Shown here in pieces: positions 20,649 to 33,595 of a stretch of DNA of 43,339 nt. The stretch spans positions 4,185 through 47,523 of the forward strand of contig NW_004087271.1 in the NCBI RefSeq assembly GCF_000220395.1, in the 5' to 3' direction. How positions within the stretch are numbered: the stretch's first letter is position 1; the number at the start of each line of letters is the position of its first letter. The DNA comes from Ichthyophthirius multifiliis. Taxonomy: Eukaryota; Ciliophora; Oligohymenophorea; Hymenostomatida. The notes below the pieces were generated by a model. The model was not told the DNA's origin. It was given only the letters and a program-made list of their open reading frames with translations, and searched no databases. A program made the position numbers and the translations under genes.

Positions 20649-21167
20649 TGGAAAAAATATAAAATATTTTATTTATTATATAAATATATTTATCATTTAA
20701 AAACAAAACATATATATATATATATATATATAAAATATTTAGTTTAATATAATACAATTTAATTTATTTTTTAAATAATAAAATTTTTATTAACTTTAAT
20801 AATCTTTTTTTTATTTAAAAAAATATAAATTTAAATAATAATGAATTTTTTTTAATTTAAATTTTTATATTTTTAAATATCTAATTATTTAATTTATTTA
20901 ACCAAACAAAATATATTTTATTAATATTTACTTTCCATATAAACGTTTATATATTATATATTTAAAAAAATCTTATATTATTTCTTATTGCATTAAAAAA
21001 AATTAACTTTTTATGCTCTTTTTTATTAATCAATTATTAAATTTCTTTTCCTTTTCCTTTTTCTATATTTTTTTTTTAATTCTAGTTATTTTAAAATTAT
21101 TATATACAAAAATTATATTTAACTATATTTATAATAAAAATAAATTAAGTTTTATAAAATATAAAAA
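20649..21167. other. intergenic, AT-rich
   Basis: 3' region of the kinase gene and upstream of the golgin gene, with a (TA)n run at about 20710-20732. No gene was seen. Confidence 0.6.
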
Positions 21168-21723
21168 ATGAATTAAAATTTTTTGTCAATTGATTAGCAA
21201 AAAAAAAACTATAATTATACACCATTAAATTTTCTGTATAAATTATAAAAAAAAAAAAAAGATTTATATATTCCTGTTAAAAACATAAAATAACTATATA
21301 AATAATAAATAAAAAAAAGATTTAAAAATGTTCATTTAAGTGAAAACTCTACAAACTTAAGAAAATAAAATGTTTATAATAGTCAAGAAAGGAAATTAAG
21401 TTAAATGAGCATTTTAAATAAAGAAAATGAATTTAATCATTTAGTAAAAGGAAAAGAATAGCCAGTTAATTTTTTTTCGCCATAAAAATAAATTAAAGAT
21501 AATAACTAAAATTAGTTAGATGAATTATTAAGCTTCACAAAAAAATTAATTTATTCATCAAATTAAATGAAATAATGTTTAATTCAAGAAATAAAAAATA
21601 GTTTAAATTTCGAATCTTAATTTAACATAAAAATTTATGAAAGCGATAAAAAATAACTTGAACAAAGTTTATTATTAATTTATAGACAAAACACAGTATA
21701 AAAATAAATAATATATTATTATA

Positions 21724-21770
<47 letters not shown>

Positions 21771-24378
21771 TATATTATATATATTTAATATAGTATTAGA
21801 GATTTTAAAAAGAATGCTAATAATTAAAAAAATTAAATATGACTATTGATTAATAAAAGAAAGAAATTTTATAACTTTAATAAAATTTAGAAAAATAAAA
21901 TTTAAAAGCTAATAATAGAAAGACTATTATTTAAAATTTTAATTTAAAATTGAAATATCCATTAGATTTGTATGTTTAATTTCTTGATAATTTCATACAA
22001 ATCGATTATACTTAAAATATATAAAAATATATTGATATTAGTATTAAATTGAATGAACTTACTTAAAATTTCGAAAAAGAAAATGACATGCATAAAATTT
22101 AAGATATACAAAATTCTATAAATTTTTTTTCTATATAAAAAAAAGATATTTTTTTGGAATATAAAAGTATTATTAAATGCATAAAATTTTATTTTTTTAT
22201 TTTTTTTATAATATAACAGAAATTTTGTTTGATAGTTTTTAAAATAAAGAAAATTTTAACGAATAAATAAATAAATTATAAAATGAAATTCTAAAAATAA
22301 ATTAATAATTGGCATCTGAAAATTAAATAAAAATAAACTAATAATTTGATTTTATTTTAAATTAAATTGATAAAAACTTTAAAGATACAAATGAAAATTT
22401 GATTCTTAACATTAAAGAAAATTTAGAATAAAATTTTTAGATTTTAAAAAATAATGAAAATATTTAAAGTTTTTAATAAAAGAAGGTTTAGGAAAATTAA
22501 TAAAATATAATATAAAACCTTGAAAATGAAAATACAAAATAATAATAAGAAAATTAAAAATTGTATCAAGAATTATATAAACTATAAGATTAGTATAATG
22601 AAATACAATAGATAAATAAATAAAATTAATAACAAAACATATAATTTTAATAATAAATTTAGATTATTTAATAAGTTAATCAATAATATATTTAAGATGC
22701 CTAAAAATATAAAGAAAAAAATAAAAAACATAAATTAAAAAATGAAGAATATTAAAAAGAAGTATAATAATTTTAATTAGAAATATAAAAATATTAAGAA
22801 CAAATATAAAGATTATTAGAAAAATTATAAAAGAAAAAAGAAAAATAAAAAGAAGAAAATTAAAAATCTTAAAAAGAAAAATAAAATGAAAATTAAAAAT
22901 ATTAGGTTAATAATCAAAAATATGAAGAAGAAAATTTTAATTAATTATAATAAATAAAATAACAATAAGAAACTATAAAATAAATATAATTTGAAATATA
23001 ACAATAGATTGAAAAAATAATATTACTATAAGAAGAAAATTAAAAATATAAACAAGAAAATTAAAAATAAGAGATAGAATTATAAAAATAATTACTTGAA
23101 ATTTAAAATTATATAGAAGAAAATTAAATATATATAAAAGAAAATTTATAATTAAAATAAGAAATAAAAAAACACGAAACATAATATATAGAATAAGATA
23201 AAATTATTCAAAATAAATAAGAAGAAATTAAAAAAAACCAAGAAGAAATATAAAAATAATAAGAAGAAACAAAAAAATACAAATAAGAAATATAATTATA
23301 AAATAAATAAATACAATAAAATTATTAATAATAAATCTAAAACTTAACTGATAATTAAAGCTAATAACAAAAAGAAGAACTATTTGATGATAAAACAAAT
23401 AGATAAAACTAAACTACTAAAATTTAAGAATAATAAAATCAAGAAATAACAGATAATCAAGAAAATATAACAGAAGAAATTATAAAAAAACAAAAAACTA
23501 TATTTTAAAACTCGAATAATTACTCGATGATATTTTAGAAAACAGCCCCGAGCCTTAAAACAATAAATAAAAAGGCCAAAAATTTATTACATTAGATTTT
23601 ATAGAGGAAGTAAATAATGAAAATCAAAATAAATATGATCCTACAATTTTATCAAAGGAAGAATAAGAAAAGGTTACAATGTATTAATTACTTTTAAACG
23701 AAAAAAAATAGAAGTTTTAATAATTAAATAATGAACTAGAAGAACTAAGTGATAAAAATATATAATTTTAATAACTATGTAAAGTATAAAAATAGAACTT
23801 TTTTAAATAATGCGAATAAATAAATGAAGAAGAATTCGAAGATGATGAAGATGGAAGTTTTTTTAAAATAACGAAAAAATAATTTAAATTAAAAAATTTA
23901 AGAATATTAAAAAGAAATTTAACAATAATAAAAATAAATTTAAGAATTAAAAATTAGATTTATGATTTATAAAAATAAATTAAATATTTAAATGATGAAA
24001 TAATTGATTAAAAAATATACATATAAAAGAAAATTAAGATATTAATTAAAAATTTTAAGAATAAATTCATTTACTAAATGATAATATTAGTAAATATTTA
24101 TCAGAAAAAGCTCATCTAAAAAATGTTTTTGTCGGATTTATTTAGGCTAAGTAATTTTTTTAAAAAATAATATTGATAATATTTTATTTTTTTATATAAA
24201 CCTTTATTTTATTATTTTTTTTAATTTAAATAGAAAAAATAATAAAATTATTGAGATGGAAAATTATATTAATATTGTATTTAGCTTTCTTAATATATAA
24301 GAAAAAGAAAAAGAAGAATTAATAGTAAAAGTTTGTGGTAAATATGATAAAAAAAAATCTATTATATAATAATTATGA
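21168..24378 (+). CDS. golgin-like long coiled-coil protein with C-terminal GRIP-like domain
   Basis: Starting MNQNFLSIDQQKKNYNYTPL, the protein has a polar N-terminus, then hundreds of Gln/Glu/Lys/Asn-rich residues with heptad-like spacing and almost no Pro or Gly, so a long coiled coil is expected. The C-terminus reads HLKNVFVGFIQAK, an intron (about 24151-24231), then MENYINIVFSFLNIQEKEKE. This parallels GRIP domains (Y/H-L-K-N-V..F, then 'L..V...M-L-x-L-S..E'), which bind the GTPase Arl1 and tether golgins to the trans-Golgi. It ends on TGA at 24376. Other introns lie near 21705-21795 and 22175-22220. The usual conserved Tyr of the GRIP domain appears as His here, so the domain call is probable, not certain. 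Confidence 0.7.
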
Positions 24379-24512
24379 AAAAACAAAAAAGCTAATCTAA
24401 TAAATTATAAGATTAACGAAATCAAAAATACTTTAATTTATATATATAAAAATAATAATTAAAATAAAAAGTTTTTTTTTTTATTATTTTTTTTTTTATT
24501 GTTTTTTTTAAG

Positions 24513-24544
<32 letters not shown>

Positions 24545-24587
24545 TAGAGATAATAATTTTTATAATTAAAAAATAAACAAACAAAAT
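24379..24587. other. convergent 3' region with poly-T/poly-A tracts
   Basis: Short gap between two genes that end toward each other. A long T-run (about 24470-24531) is followed by an A-run at 24533-24544, forming a potential hairpin. No gene was seen. Confidence 0.5.
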
Positions 24588-26190
24588 TCACTTTTTCAAT
24601 ATAACTTTTTTACTTTATTCATGGTTAATTTTATTAACATTTGAAACCAAATTTTTAATCATATATACAAAATCATCTCTATTAGGATTTTTAAAAATTC
24701 TTTTAGTTTTATTTTCTAAAAAATTTTTTATTAGTTATTCTTTCATAAAACTTTCAATTACTTATCTTTTATAATCAATATGATTATATGATTAATAAAT
24801 ATTATTTTATAATCTTCTAATTAATTACTCTTCTTTCATATCTTTATTTATTTTAATTTCAATAATATTAGTAATTATATCTAAATAATATTTTTCCCAT
24901 AACTAAAGCAAATATTTTTTATAAAACTACATTTTCTTAAAAAATCCTTTTAAGACTTAACAAATTTTCTAGGCTTTATAATAATATAAATTTAATTTAT
25001 TTAAAATATTTTGTCTTTCTACATTTAAATATAAAATTTCAGTTAATATTTAAGAGCTTTGATTTTTTTGATTTTTTTTCATTAGTAAAGTATATGTTTT
25101 CAAAACATTATAACAATTAATAATTATTCTTTATTCAATTTTTATCTTTTTATTTATATATAAAAATTAGAATATATATTTATTTACTTATTTCATTTTA
25201 TTTTTATGTTTTATAAATGGACGAAGCATCATAAATGCCATATTTCTCATTACTATATATCTATGTTTAAATTTATCATATTTTTATTTTATTTTATGAA
25301 TTACAATCGATAGTTTTATTACTGTTAACCATAAGAAAAAAACTACTTATTTATAAAATTTCTTAATTTGTTTTATTTTTTAAACTCTATTAATTTTTTT
25401 CTTTAATTCCTATTTTAATATACATATTATATTTTTATATAGTAAAATAATTACCTTAATATATATTTTATCTTATTTTTGTGCTATTTCCTTAAAAATA
25501 TTATCAATCTTTATTTTTTAGCATTATATTATTTTCTATTTTTTCGATTAACTTTAAGAACTTTTTTATTAATTTATTGTATACTAATTAATCTATTTTA
25601 CATTTATTATATTTTAGCGAATATTATTATTTCTAAAAATTAAATTTTATTTCCTTTTATTTAAAATCATTTAAACTTCTTAATTAAGTATTTAATCATT
25701 AAGTTATTTAACTAAATTACTCCTATTATTTTTCAAAGATATATTCGTATTATTTGTTTTTAATTAATTGTTTTCTCCCCCTCCAAAACTAAATCTTAAT
25801 TAAAAAATACATTCATAATTACAATATAAAGAAAAAAAGAAAAATTCTTAATCCAAAAATTTTTTATCATTATTATTACTTTACAAACAAAAATAATTTA
25901 CTTAAATTTTAAAATCATGATTTAATTGGCTTGGAGTATCAGATTTTTTACTGACATAAATTCTAAATTCTAGATTTTTTATTTCTATTTATAATAATTA
26001 TCTTCAGAACAAAAAATATGAACTTTAAGAGGTGATATTTAATCCTTTACATTAATACAAAAATAGGTAAATTAACTTTAAATTGTTTATATTTAATTAA
26101 TTATTTTTTCTTCTAATTTTTAATTTAGTGCACCTTATTTTTTTATTTATATAAATAACTTTTTTTTAAAAATAAAATAAAATAAAAAAT
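24588..26190 (-). CDS. uncharacterised Lys/Asn/Gln-rich spliced protein
   Basis: The C-terminal exon reads RIFKNPNRDDFVYMIKNLVSNVNKINHEQSKK and ends TGA at 24588-24590. Upstream it contains RYIVMRNMAFMMLRPFIKHKNK and NVERQNILNKLNLYYYKAQK, with many basic and aromatic residues that suggest helical repeats. A further exon reads KFSFGGGENNQLKTNNT, joined by an intron (about 25815-25900) to a region containing CINVKDQISPLKVHIFCSED. The mixed short introns and lack of TGA support a real gene. I do not recognise the family. The start is uncertain: it may begin near 26190, or the gene may continue into the ORF further upstream. Confidence 0.55.
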
Positions 26191-26254
26191 AGTCATACTA
26201 ATATTTGGCTTATATATAATTATTTATTAATTATTATGTTTATCTTAAAAAATT

Positions 26255-26255
26255 A

Positions 26256-26311
<56 letters not shown>
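26255..26311 (-). repeat. (ATT)n trinucleotide run
   Basis: About 19 units, reading poly-Asn, poly-Ile or poly-Gln on the minus strand depending on frame. In the frame of the upstream ORF it would be poly-Asn, but a TGA (26329-26331) precedes it. Confidence 0.7.
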
Positions 26312-26312
<1 letters not shown>

Positions 26313-26328
26313 CATTATTATCTTAATT

Positions 26329-26890
26329 TCATAAATTTAATAATTTTTCATCATATTGGTTTATTAAAAAAACTGAGTTCTCATATTTTTATTTTATTTA
26401 TTAAAATTATTAATCACTTTCTTAACTTAATTTTTATTTAATTTTATCAGAAAATTAAGATTCTTCTTCTTAATTCAATCTTCTTTTTTATTAAAACTTG
26501 CTTTAAATAAAAAATTAAGAATTCGAATTTTAAAAAATCTGCTTTTATTTCTAATTGAAATATTATTTAAGTTTCAATTTTTTTTAATTTTTATTAAATA
26601 TTGATTGTGTTCTATCAGTAATTAAACCTAATTTTGATATATTAAACTAACTTTTATCATTTAAAATCTAACTTTCCTCTGTTTTTATTTATTATTTAGT
26701 TTAGTTTAGTTATCTATATTATGGTTTTTTATATTAGTTTAATGTATCTATATTATTTAATTTTGTATTATTTTTGCTCAAAGAACGTGCTTTTTATTAA
26801 TTTTCGTCTTCTTTAGATTATTTTTAATTTTAAAAAATTATTATGGTAGAGTTTAATTTTATTATTCATTTCGTAAACTTTTATTTTCTA
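26329..26890 (-). CDS. Gln/Asn/Ser/Lys-rich reading frame, possibly N-terminal part of the neighbouring gene
   Basis: The frame includes KARSLSKNNTKLNNIDTLNQ, ISKLGLITDRTQSIFNKN and EEESQFSDKIKQKLSQESD, then reaches TGA at 26329-26331. It looks coding: mixed polar composition and Leu/Ile at helical spacing. The start is not fixed; an ATG near 26879 is in another frame and a further one lies near 27018, so a small 5' intron is likely. It could be a separate gene or the first part of the gene ending at 24588 if an intron removes the TGA. No family was recognised. Confidence 0.45.
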
Positions 26891-28779
26891 GTTTATATTT
26901 TAAATTTATTTTTTATAATTTTTTTTATTTTACATTAGTTTTAGTAAGTTTAATTATTTTTTAAAACTTATTTATTAAATAAATTTTAATGAAACCTTTG
27001 AATTTAATTTATATTTTTCATTTTATAATGTCTTAAAATAACTATAATTTTTTTTCTCTTTTTTATATTAATATTTATATTTAATTGAAAAAAAAAATAT
27101 GTATATATATATGTATTTGTAAATAAATATATTAAAATTAATATATTATATTTTATAATATATTAAATAAATTTCTTTAATGAATTTTATAAATTAATGT
27201 ATTTATAAATTATTTAAATATGTATGATTAATGTATAAAAATAAATCTAATGATTGCTAGTATTTATATTTTTTTTAAATATATTTGTGTATTTTCAATA
27301 ATTTTTATTGATATTTTAATTCAAATGCAATTCAATTAATTATTTTTATTAAGAAAAAAAATATCAAATTGTAACAGAAAATTTATATAAAACTAATTTG
27401 ATTACTAATTTTATAAAACATATTTATTTTATTTAAGTATATAAAAAAATTATATACTCTATTTATATATTTATTATAATTATTTAATTTTTTATATTTG
27501 TAAATGCTGCTTTAATAATTATTATATAAAAACGAAAGATTTATTATTAAATTATATAATTTTTTATTTTTTGATATATTTTTTAAATGAAAATCAGGTT
27601 TTGTTATTTTTATTATAAAAACTTTGGAATAGTATTTTTTCTTGAAATATTTTAGTCCTTTAAATCTGCATTTTAATTAATTAAACATTTATTTTTTATC
27701 AAAAAAAAGTATTTTTTCTGTTATTCAATAATACTTACTACTTTTGTCAATATTTTTTATAATTTTCTCCTTTTTATTTTATATAGAAAAAGCTTTTTAT
27801 AATTAAAATATTTAATTTATATATAAAATTTATATAAGATATTTCAGTATAATATTAATTTTTTGATATTATTTAGTAAATAATATTCAGCATTTTTTTT
27901 ATATGTGTATTATATTATTAATAATCATATTTTTAAAAACATTAGTTTTAATTATCTATTATTATTAAATATTTATTTTTATAGTCATAATATTTTTAGT
28001 TATTACTTTAATTATTATATAATAATTATATTTATTTATATTTTTTTAAAAATAAAATAAAATATTAGATATATAATTATTATAAAATAAGGCATTTTTT
28101 ATAGTATTTTCAACAAAAAATTAATATAAAAAATATATATAAATAATTTTTAATTAATATTTAATTGACTTAGCTTATTTTTTTAAATATTATAATAATC
28201 GTTTTTTAATATTGTTTTTAAATATATAAAGACAAAAATTATTTTTATATCTTTAATATTTGTATGCTAAACGATTTCGTATAAGATTGTAAATAATTTA
28301 GAATAAAAATTATAAAATTTATCATTTTAATATAATTAAATTTAATTTTTAATTAATATATTATATATTTATAATAAATTAATATAAAAATATAAAAAAT
28401 AATATATATATATATATATATTATTATTATTTAATATAAAAAAATAATTAAAAAAAATAATATTTAAATGATATTTATAATATTAAATAATTATAATTAT
28501 AAAATTAATGTTATTATTTTAATATAAAAAATAAAAATTTTATATCATCATTATAACTGATGTTTTTATATTTTATATTTTTATAAAAATAAATTAGTAT
28601 ATAATTCTATTATTATATTTTATTATTTTTTATTTTATAAAAAATTAAATATTATAATTATATTTATTTAATATATATTTTTTTTAATAAAAATAATCAT
28701 TTAATAAATAATATATTATAAATTAATAATATACAAAATATTTAATTTAATTATAAAATAATTAATAAATCTTTACATT
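26891..28779. other. long AT-rich stretch, no supported gene
   Basis: Mostly noncoding in appearance. On the minus strand about 27560-27790 contains a short reading frame with a plausible mix (NADLKDQNISRKNTIPKFLQ). On the plus strand an ATG at 27588 opens a long hydrophobic frame. Neither has clear splice partners or a recognised family, so neither is called. Confidence 0.4.
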
Positions 28780-29149
28780 CATAATCCTAAAGGACTAAAA
28801 TTTAGGGATGGGGCATGTGAGAGTATTATGGTAATATAATAGGGGCTTAAAATAATTGGATGATTATAATAAATATAAAAGAAGAAATTATAGTTTTTAG
28901 GCATTTGGATAATTCTTTTTGTTCTGACTTAAATATTTTATACAATAATGAATTATTTCGCGATTTATCCAATAAAAAAAAACGAAATTGTAATATTTTT
29001 TTTTATTTTTTTATTTTTACGGAAAAAAAAGTTATGCTTTTCATCAAATCTATTAAAAAATAATATCAAAAAATAAAAAAATCGTATTCTAAAAAATTCT
29101 AAAAGTGATCAACTTTAATCAGAGACTCGAAAATTTAATTATATTTTAT

Positions 29150-29441
29150 TAATTAGATTTTTTGATTTTAAATGTCTTTTCTTCTTTAACCTCTTTACAC
29201 TCCGGAGAGTATAAAAGTAAGTTCTCGAAATACACTAGAGGGGGGGGGCTCCTAAGCCGATAAACCAGAGAGTAAGAAAATTAATAAAGAAATAGAGGTC
29301 GAAACGTGTTAAATTATAAGAATGAATACAATATAAGATTAATTTATATAAGAAATATTTTAAAAAGGGTATGAAAGTCCTATATATATAAATAAAAACT
29401 TATATAATTCCTTATTTGAGCAAACACATGTTTTATATTGA
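29150..29441 (+). CDS. possible terminal exon of an unrecognised gene
   Basis: A frame reading LYTPESIKVSSRNTLEGGG, then ADKPESKKINKEIEVETCQI and GYESPIYINKNLYNSLFEQT, ends TGA at 29439-29441. The residue mix looks like protein rather than AT noise. An ATG-started frame at 28860 (MIIINIKEEIIVFRHLDNSF) could be an upstream exon. The opposite strand also has plausible stretches, so strand and gene identity are uncertain. Confidence 0.3.
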
Positions 29442-29637
29442 ATTAAAAGGAACTTTCAATTAATTAAAAATATGATAAGGAAATTATAATTAGTATTAAT
29501 AAAAAATATAATAATAAAGAATAAAATTAAATATATTTATAAATCTCAAAATAATATTAATAATATGATTAAAATTTTATATATTCATATAAAAAATATA
29601 TTTTATTTATATTAAAATATAAAATTAATATATAAAA

Positions 29638-29654
29638 AATAACCCGGGGTTATT
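29638..29654. repeat. 17-bp perfect inverted repeat with GC core
   Basis: Sequence aataaccc-g-gggttatt: eight-base arms and a one-base centre. A G+C core of seven bases is rare in this window. It may be a protein-binding palindrome or the tip of an element end. There is no further evidence. Confidence 0.5.
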
Positions 29655-30067
29655 CTATTTTATGTTCTAGATATGGCGTTTTTATTGAAAAAAGCTAAAA
29701 TATTAATTATAAATTTATATACTAAAAAATTCTACAAAAACCAATTTATATAAACAACAGATATTATGGGCTTAGAATTATTACTTTAACTATAATATCT
29801 GATGATAAATATAAATTGAAAGAGCTTTGAACATAGTAGGACCTTAGAGTATGTGGGGAGGATGGGATTGGTGTTTATTTTACATATAAACGTTATTATT
29901 GATTATTTTTTTTTATTTTTTTTCTTTTTATATTTTTTGACTGTTTTTTAGTTTAGTTTTTAATTGCAAACACTCGTTTTTTTTTAATTTTTATATTTTA
30001 TTGGTTTTTTTTTTTTTAGCTAATCTTTATTTAATATGTAAATAAGCTTATTATAAAAAAATAAAAA

Positions 30068-31061
30068 ATGAGTTATAATGTTATAGATAATTTAAGTGAA
30101 ATTAAAGATTGTTTTAATGTAAGCTATAAAAAATAAACTTTTAATTTATTTTATAGGAAAATCTACATTCATAAGATAATTTTGAACCATTAAGAGATAA
30201 AAAAACAAACAAAGTATTCTTTTATTGTTTTGTTTTTTTTTCATTTAAAAAAAAAAAAACTTAAAAATAGAAAAATAAATTGAATAACATTTATCAAAAG
30301 AACAACTAATAATAGAACAATAATCGAAATAAAAATTAATAAATTAAAAGGCAATAAACTAATCTATACCAATAAGCTAATAATTAAAATAAAATTTTTA
30401 TAATTAAGGTTAGGAAAATGACTTTTCTTAAATTTAGAACTAAATCTAAAATCTAAATTAATATAGTAGGAACAAGAATAATAATGAAAATTCGAAAAGT
30501 TTTTAATAAAATGATGAATAGTTTTAATATAATAATAGAAGATTTTAAAAATATGGATATTAAAATCAAAACTAAGATTAATAATAAGAAAAATAATACA
30601 GAAATTATTATAAGAAATAATATTAACCAAATAGAAAACCAAATAATAATAATAATGATAGCAAAAATAATAGTTTTTATAAATAACCTTATTAATAATA
30701 AGAAGTATCTTTTAAACCTAATAGTAAAATTTATAACTAAAGTTAAAATTATAATAGATATAATAATAATAATTATCGTAATAATAATTACGATAATAAT
30801 TAATTTAAAAATATTAGCAATTAATTAAGGTAATTATAATTTAGTATTTAATAAATAGATGATAGATTAATAACTATTTAACTCGAAAATAAAAACCTTA
30901 ATAGTAAACTTAGTAAATAAAAAAATGGATAAACTGATCTTAATTAATAATAAATTGAATTTATATAAAGTGATTATTTTTAAGAATGTTATGAAAGTTT
31001 TAATGCTTAAAAATAATAAAAATCCAAAAAATAATATGGAAATAAAAAAAATAAATTATGA
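30068..31061 (+). CDS. Asn/Gln-rich low-complexity protein
   Basis: Exon 1 reads MSYNVIDNLSEIKDCFN and ends before GTAAGC. Exon 2 starts after ttttatag with ENLHSQDNFEPLRDKK. After a second intron the frame is long and rich in Asn, Gln, Tyr and Arg (for example QYNNRRFQKYGYQNQNQ and YNRYNNNNYRNNNYDNN). It ends IEFIQSDYFQECYESF..NKL and TGA at 31059. The Tyr/Arg/Asn/Gln-rich middle resembles prion-like or RNA-granule proteins; that is inference from composition only. ATG-started frames at 30364-30642 (minus) and 30484-30828 (plus) are other-frame shadows. Confidence 0.65.
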
Positions 31062-31548
31062 AAAAATATCTATATATTAATTAAATATTATTCAATATAT
31101 TTTTGTTATTTTATGTAAAACTATATACATATAATAAAATATATATATATACATATTTAATATTATATCATTAAATTTAATTATTAAATGATTACTATGT
31201 TAATGTATTTTATGTTTTATTTTATTTATTTTTTAAATTATATTTTAAAGATTTATTTTATTTTAAAGACCAACTTTTTTCTATTTAATCATTAAAATTA
31301 ATTATATATTTATTATTATTAATTTAAACTTTTTATTTATTTAATCTAACTAAACTTAATTATTTATTTTATTAACTTTAAAAATTTAATAATTTATAAT
31401 TTTAAGTAAGTAAAGGTTATTTCAAATTTATTTTTTAAAACAAATTTTTCTATTATAATAATTGAGCATTTTAATTATCTAATTTTAATTATTCAATAAA
31501 ATTATTGTTTAAATTTTTTAATCTATATTAAGAATCAACTAATAAAAC

Positions 31549-31591
<43 letters not shown>

Positions 31592-31861
31592 TATATATAA
31601 ATATATATTATTTTTTAATTATTACAATTTTCCATTTTAAAAATTAAAGATGAATAATTTTTAAATAATTTTATATTATCTTATTCTTTATACAATTCTT
31701 TTATATAAACTGTTTTCCTTTATTTTTGTTTTTTTTGTACAATTTTTCTATTCTAAACCATTATAACAGGTTATATTTTTTTTTTTAAACTTTACGATTA
31801 TAAATTTAAATATGACTATATGATATATAAAAAAAATAAAAAATAAATTATATAAAATAAT
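31062..31861. other. intergenic, AT-rich, with (TA)n
   Basis: Convergent region between the Asn/Gln-rich gene and the coiled-coil gene. A (TA)n run lies at about 31557-31586. The exact 3' end of the minus-strand gene may lie inside this stretch. Confidence 0.5.
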
Positions 31862-33595
31862 AAAACAAAAAACTTCTTCTGTTGAAAAATTTTCCTGTGA
31901 TTTAACTTTATTTTATTTTTCTTTTCTAAAATTTTAGTTTTATACATTTTTTTTTTTTGTCATATTTTAAATAAATTAAATTATGTTTTCATTTTTTTTC
32001 AGTTATTATTTTTAATTTAATTCAATTTAATTTGAATTTTCAAAAACATCATCTAATATTTTATTATCATCATTAATAATTTATTATTATAATCTATTTA
32101 TTATTTTTTTATTATTATTTTAAATAAAACTGCTATTTTTAACTTCACTATTCATATTATTTTAAACTAATTTAAATTTTGATTCTTTTTTATATTTTTA
32201 AATATATATATTTTATTAAAAAAATTACTTTCTTTTTTTATAAAATTAAATAGATAAAAAAATCCTTCCATAATTTTTTAATATTTCTAATGAATTTAAT
32301 TAAAAATATCTTATTTTAATTACTCAAAATCTTAAAACAACTATATTCCATTATCTTAATTAAATAAATAAGTATTAATAATATTATTAATATGTTAATT
32401 AATAATCTTTTTATCACCAAAATATTTCAAAACCTTTTCTTTTTGTATTTTTTTTTTTAAATCTTAAACTAATTAATCTAATTTTTGATTTTATTATTCA
32501 AAAGTTAATGATCTGTTTCTTTTTTAAGTTTCATATAATTAATCTATTTCCTAAGTTTAAGAAAGTATTTTAATTTAAAATTTTTTGCTTATCAATTTTA
32601 ATTGTTTTATAAAAATAGGCTATTATTCATTTATTTGATTACTAAAATTAATTATGAATTAATAAAGTTCATTTGGTATTTTACAATAACTTAATTTTTA
32701 TATTAAATTTATTATCAAAAATATTCTATTTAGTAAATCTTCCAAATTTAAATAAGAACTATAAATAAATTTCATTTATTTAATTATTTTCTCATTTATA
32801 CTTTAAATTTCTTTCTCGCTTTTTTATGCAAAATTAAACTCATTTATTGTATTAATTTCTCTAGTTTCTTCCTATATTTATATTATACTGCTATTTAAAG
32901 TTGCTTCTTATCCTATAGGTTCATTAATTATTTTATTTTCTCGAGTTTCATTTTAAATTAAAAAATAATTATTTTTTAATATTTCATCGATTTCTTATTC
33001 CTTTTCAGATAGAATTTTTGTTAAAGTTTGCTTTTGTTTTAATTTTTCTTAATATAATTTTTCAAGAAAATTATTTTCATTTATAATTGAATTATAGTAT
33101 TAAATTAAAAGATTTGTGATTTTTTACAAATTAAACTAATTTTTTTTTAAAAAAAAATATATATAATTATATATATATATAATATATATATATATTTATA
33201 TTTATAACATTTTAAAAAAATATATTATTTATATTTTAATTTATTTAAAAAATATTTATCATAAAAAAAAGTAATAAAAAAATTATAGAATATTTTTTAT
33301 TTTTATGTTTTAATCAAAATTATTTTAAATATAATATAAAAATAATTTTATTAAAAGTAATGTAAATTATTTTTAATACTTAATTGAAAAATTATTAAAT
33401 ATTATTCAATATTTCGATTTTAGAATATGTTGGAGGAGAAGGTATTCTATATAATTTTATCAAATTTTTTTAATTATTTTCTTATGATAAATTATGTTTT
33501 TAAAAATTATCACTAATATATAATTATTTATGTTAAATATAAAATATCTTCTTATCTTTTTATTAATCAAAATCAAAATATTTATTATCTAACAT
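31862..33595 (-). CDS. coiled-coil protein, uncharacterised
   Basis: It starts MLDNKYFDFDQQKDKKIFYI and continues YRIPSPPTYSKIEILNNIQQ to a donor near 33385. After an intron come long helical stretches: NNFLEKLYQEKLKQKQTLTK, SEKEQEIDEILKNNYFL, EEIREINTINEF-like repeats, YSSYLNLEDLLNRIFLIINL and EIDQLYETQKRNRSLTFEQQ. A last exon (after an intron near 32220) includes INDDNKILDDVFENSNQ. It is Leu/Ile-Gln/Glu-rich, so a coiled coil is expected, perhaps ciliary or cytoskeletal (inference). The 3' end is approximate because no clear TGA follows in frame. Confidence 0.6.

Larger units (their letters stand above)
28780..29880. other. island of less AT-rich sequence of unclear nature
   Basis: G-rich patches stand out: gggatggggcatgtgagag near 28804, a run of nine G at 29240-29248 followed by ctcctaagccga, a CCCGGGG palindrome near 29643, and gtggggaggatgggattgg near 29853. 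The composition differs from both the genes and the intergenic DNA around it. It could be a decayed mobile element, a structured RNA gene or a fast-evolving gene. I could not match it to 5S, U snRNA, SRP or telomerase RNA patterns known to me. Confidence 0.4.

Noticed and set aside
22973-23182. Minus-strand hydrophobic 69-residue ORF
   Set aside because: Antisense shadow of the golgin coiled coil; Lys/Asn/Glu/Gln codons read backwards give Phe/Leu/Ile.
28860-29063. Plus-strand 67-residue ORF as a complete gene
   Set aside because: Its end at TAA is a standard-code artefact; the frame continues as Gln. It may be part of a larger unclear locus and is only mentioned there.
30364-30828. ORFs of 92 (minus) and 114 (plus) residues
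   Set aside because: Shadows of the Asn/Gln-rich gene, whose real frame uses TAA/TAG as Gln and runs from 30068 to 31061.
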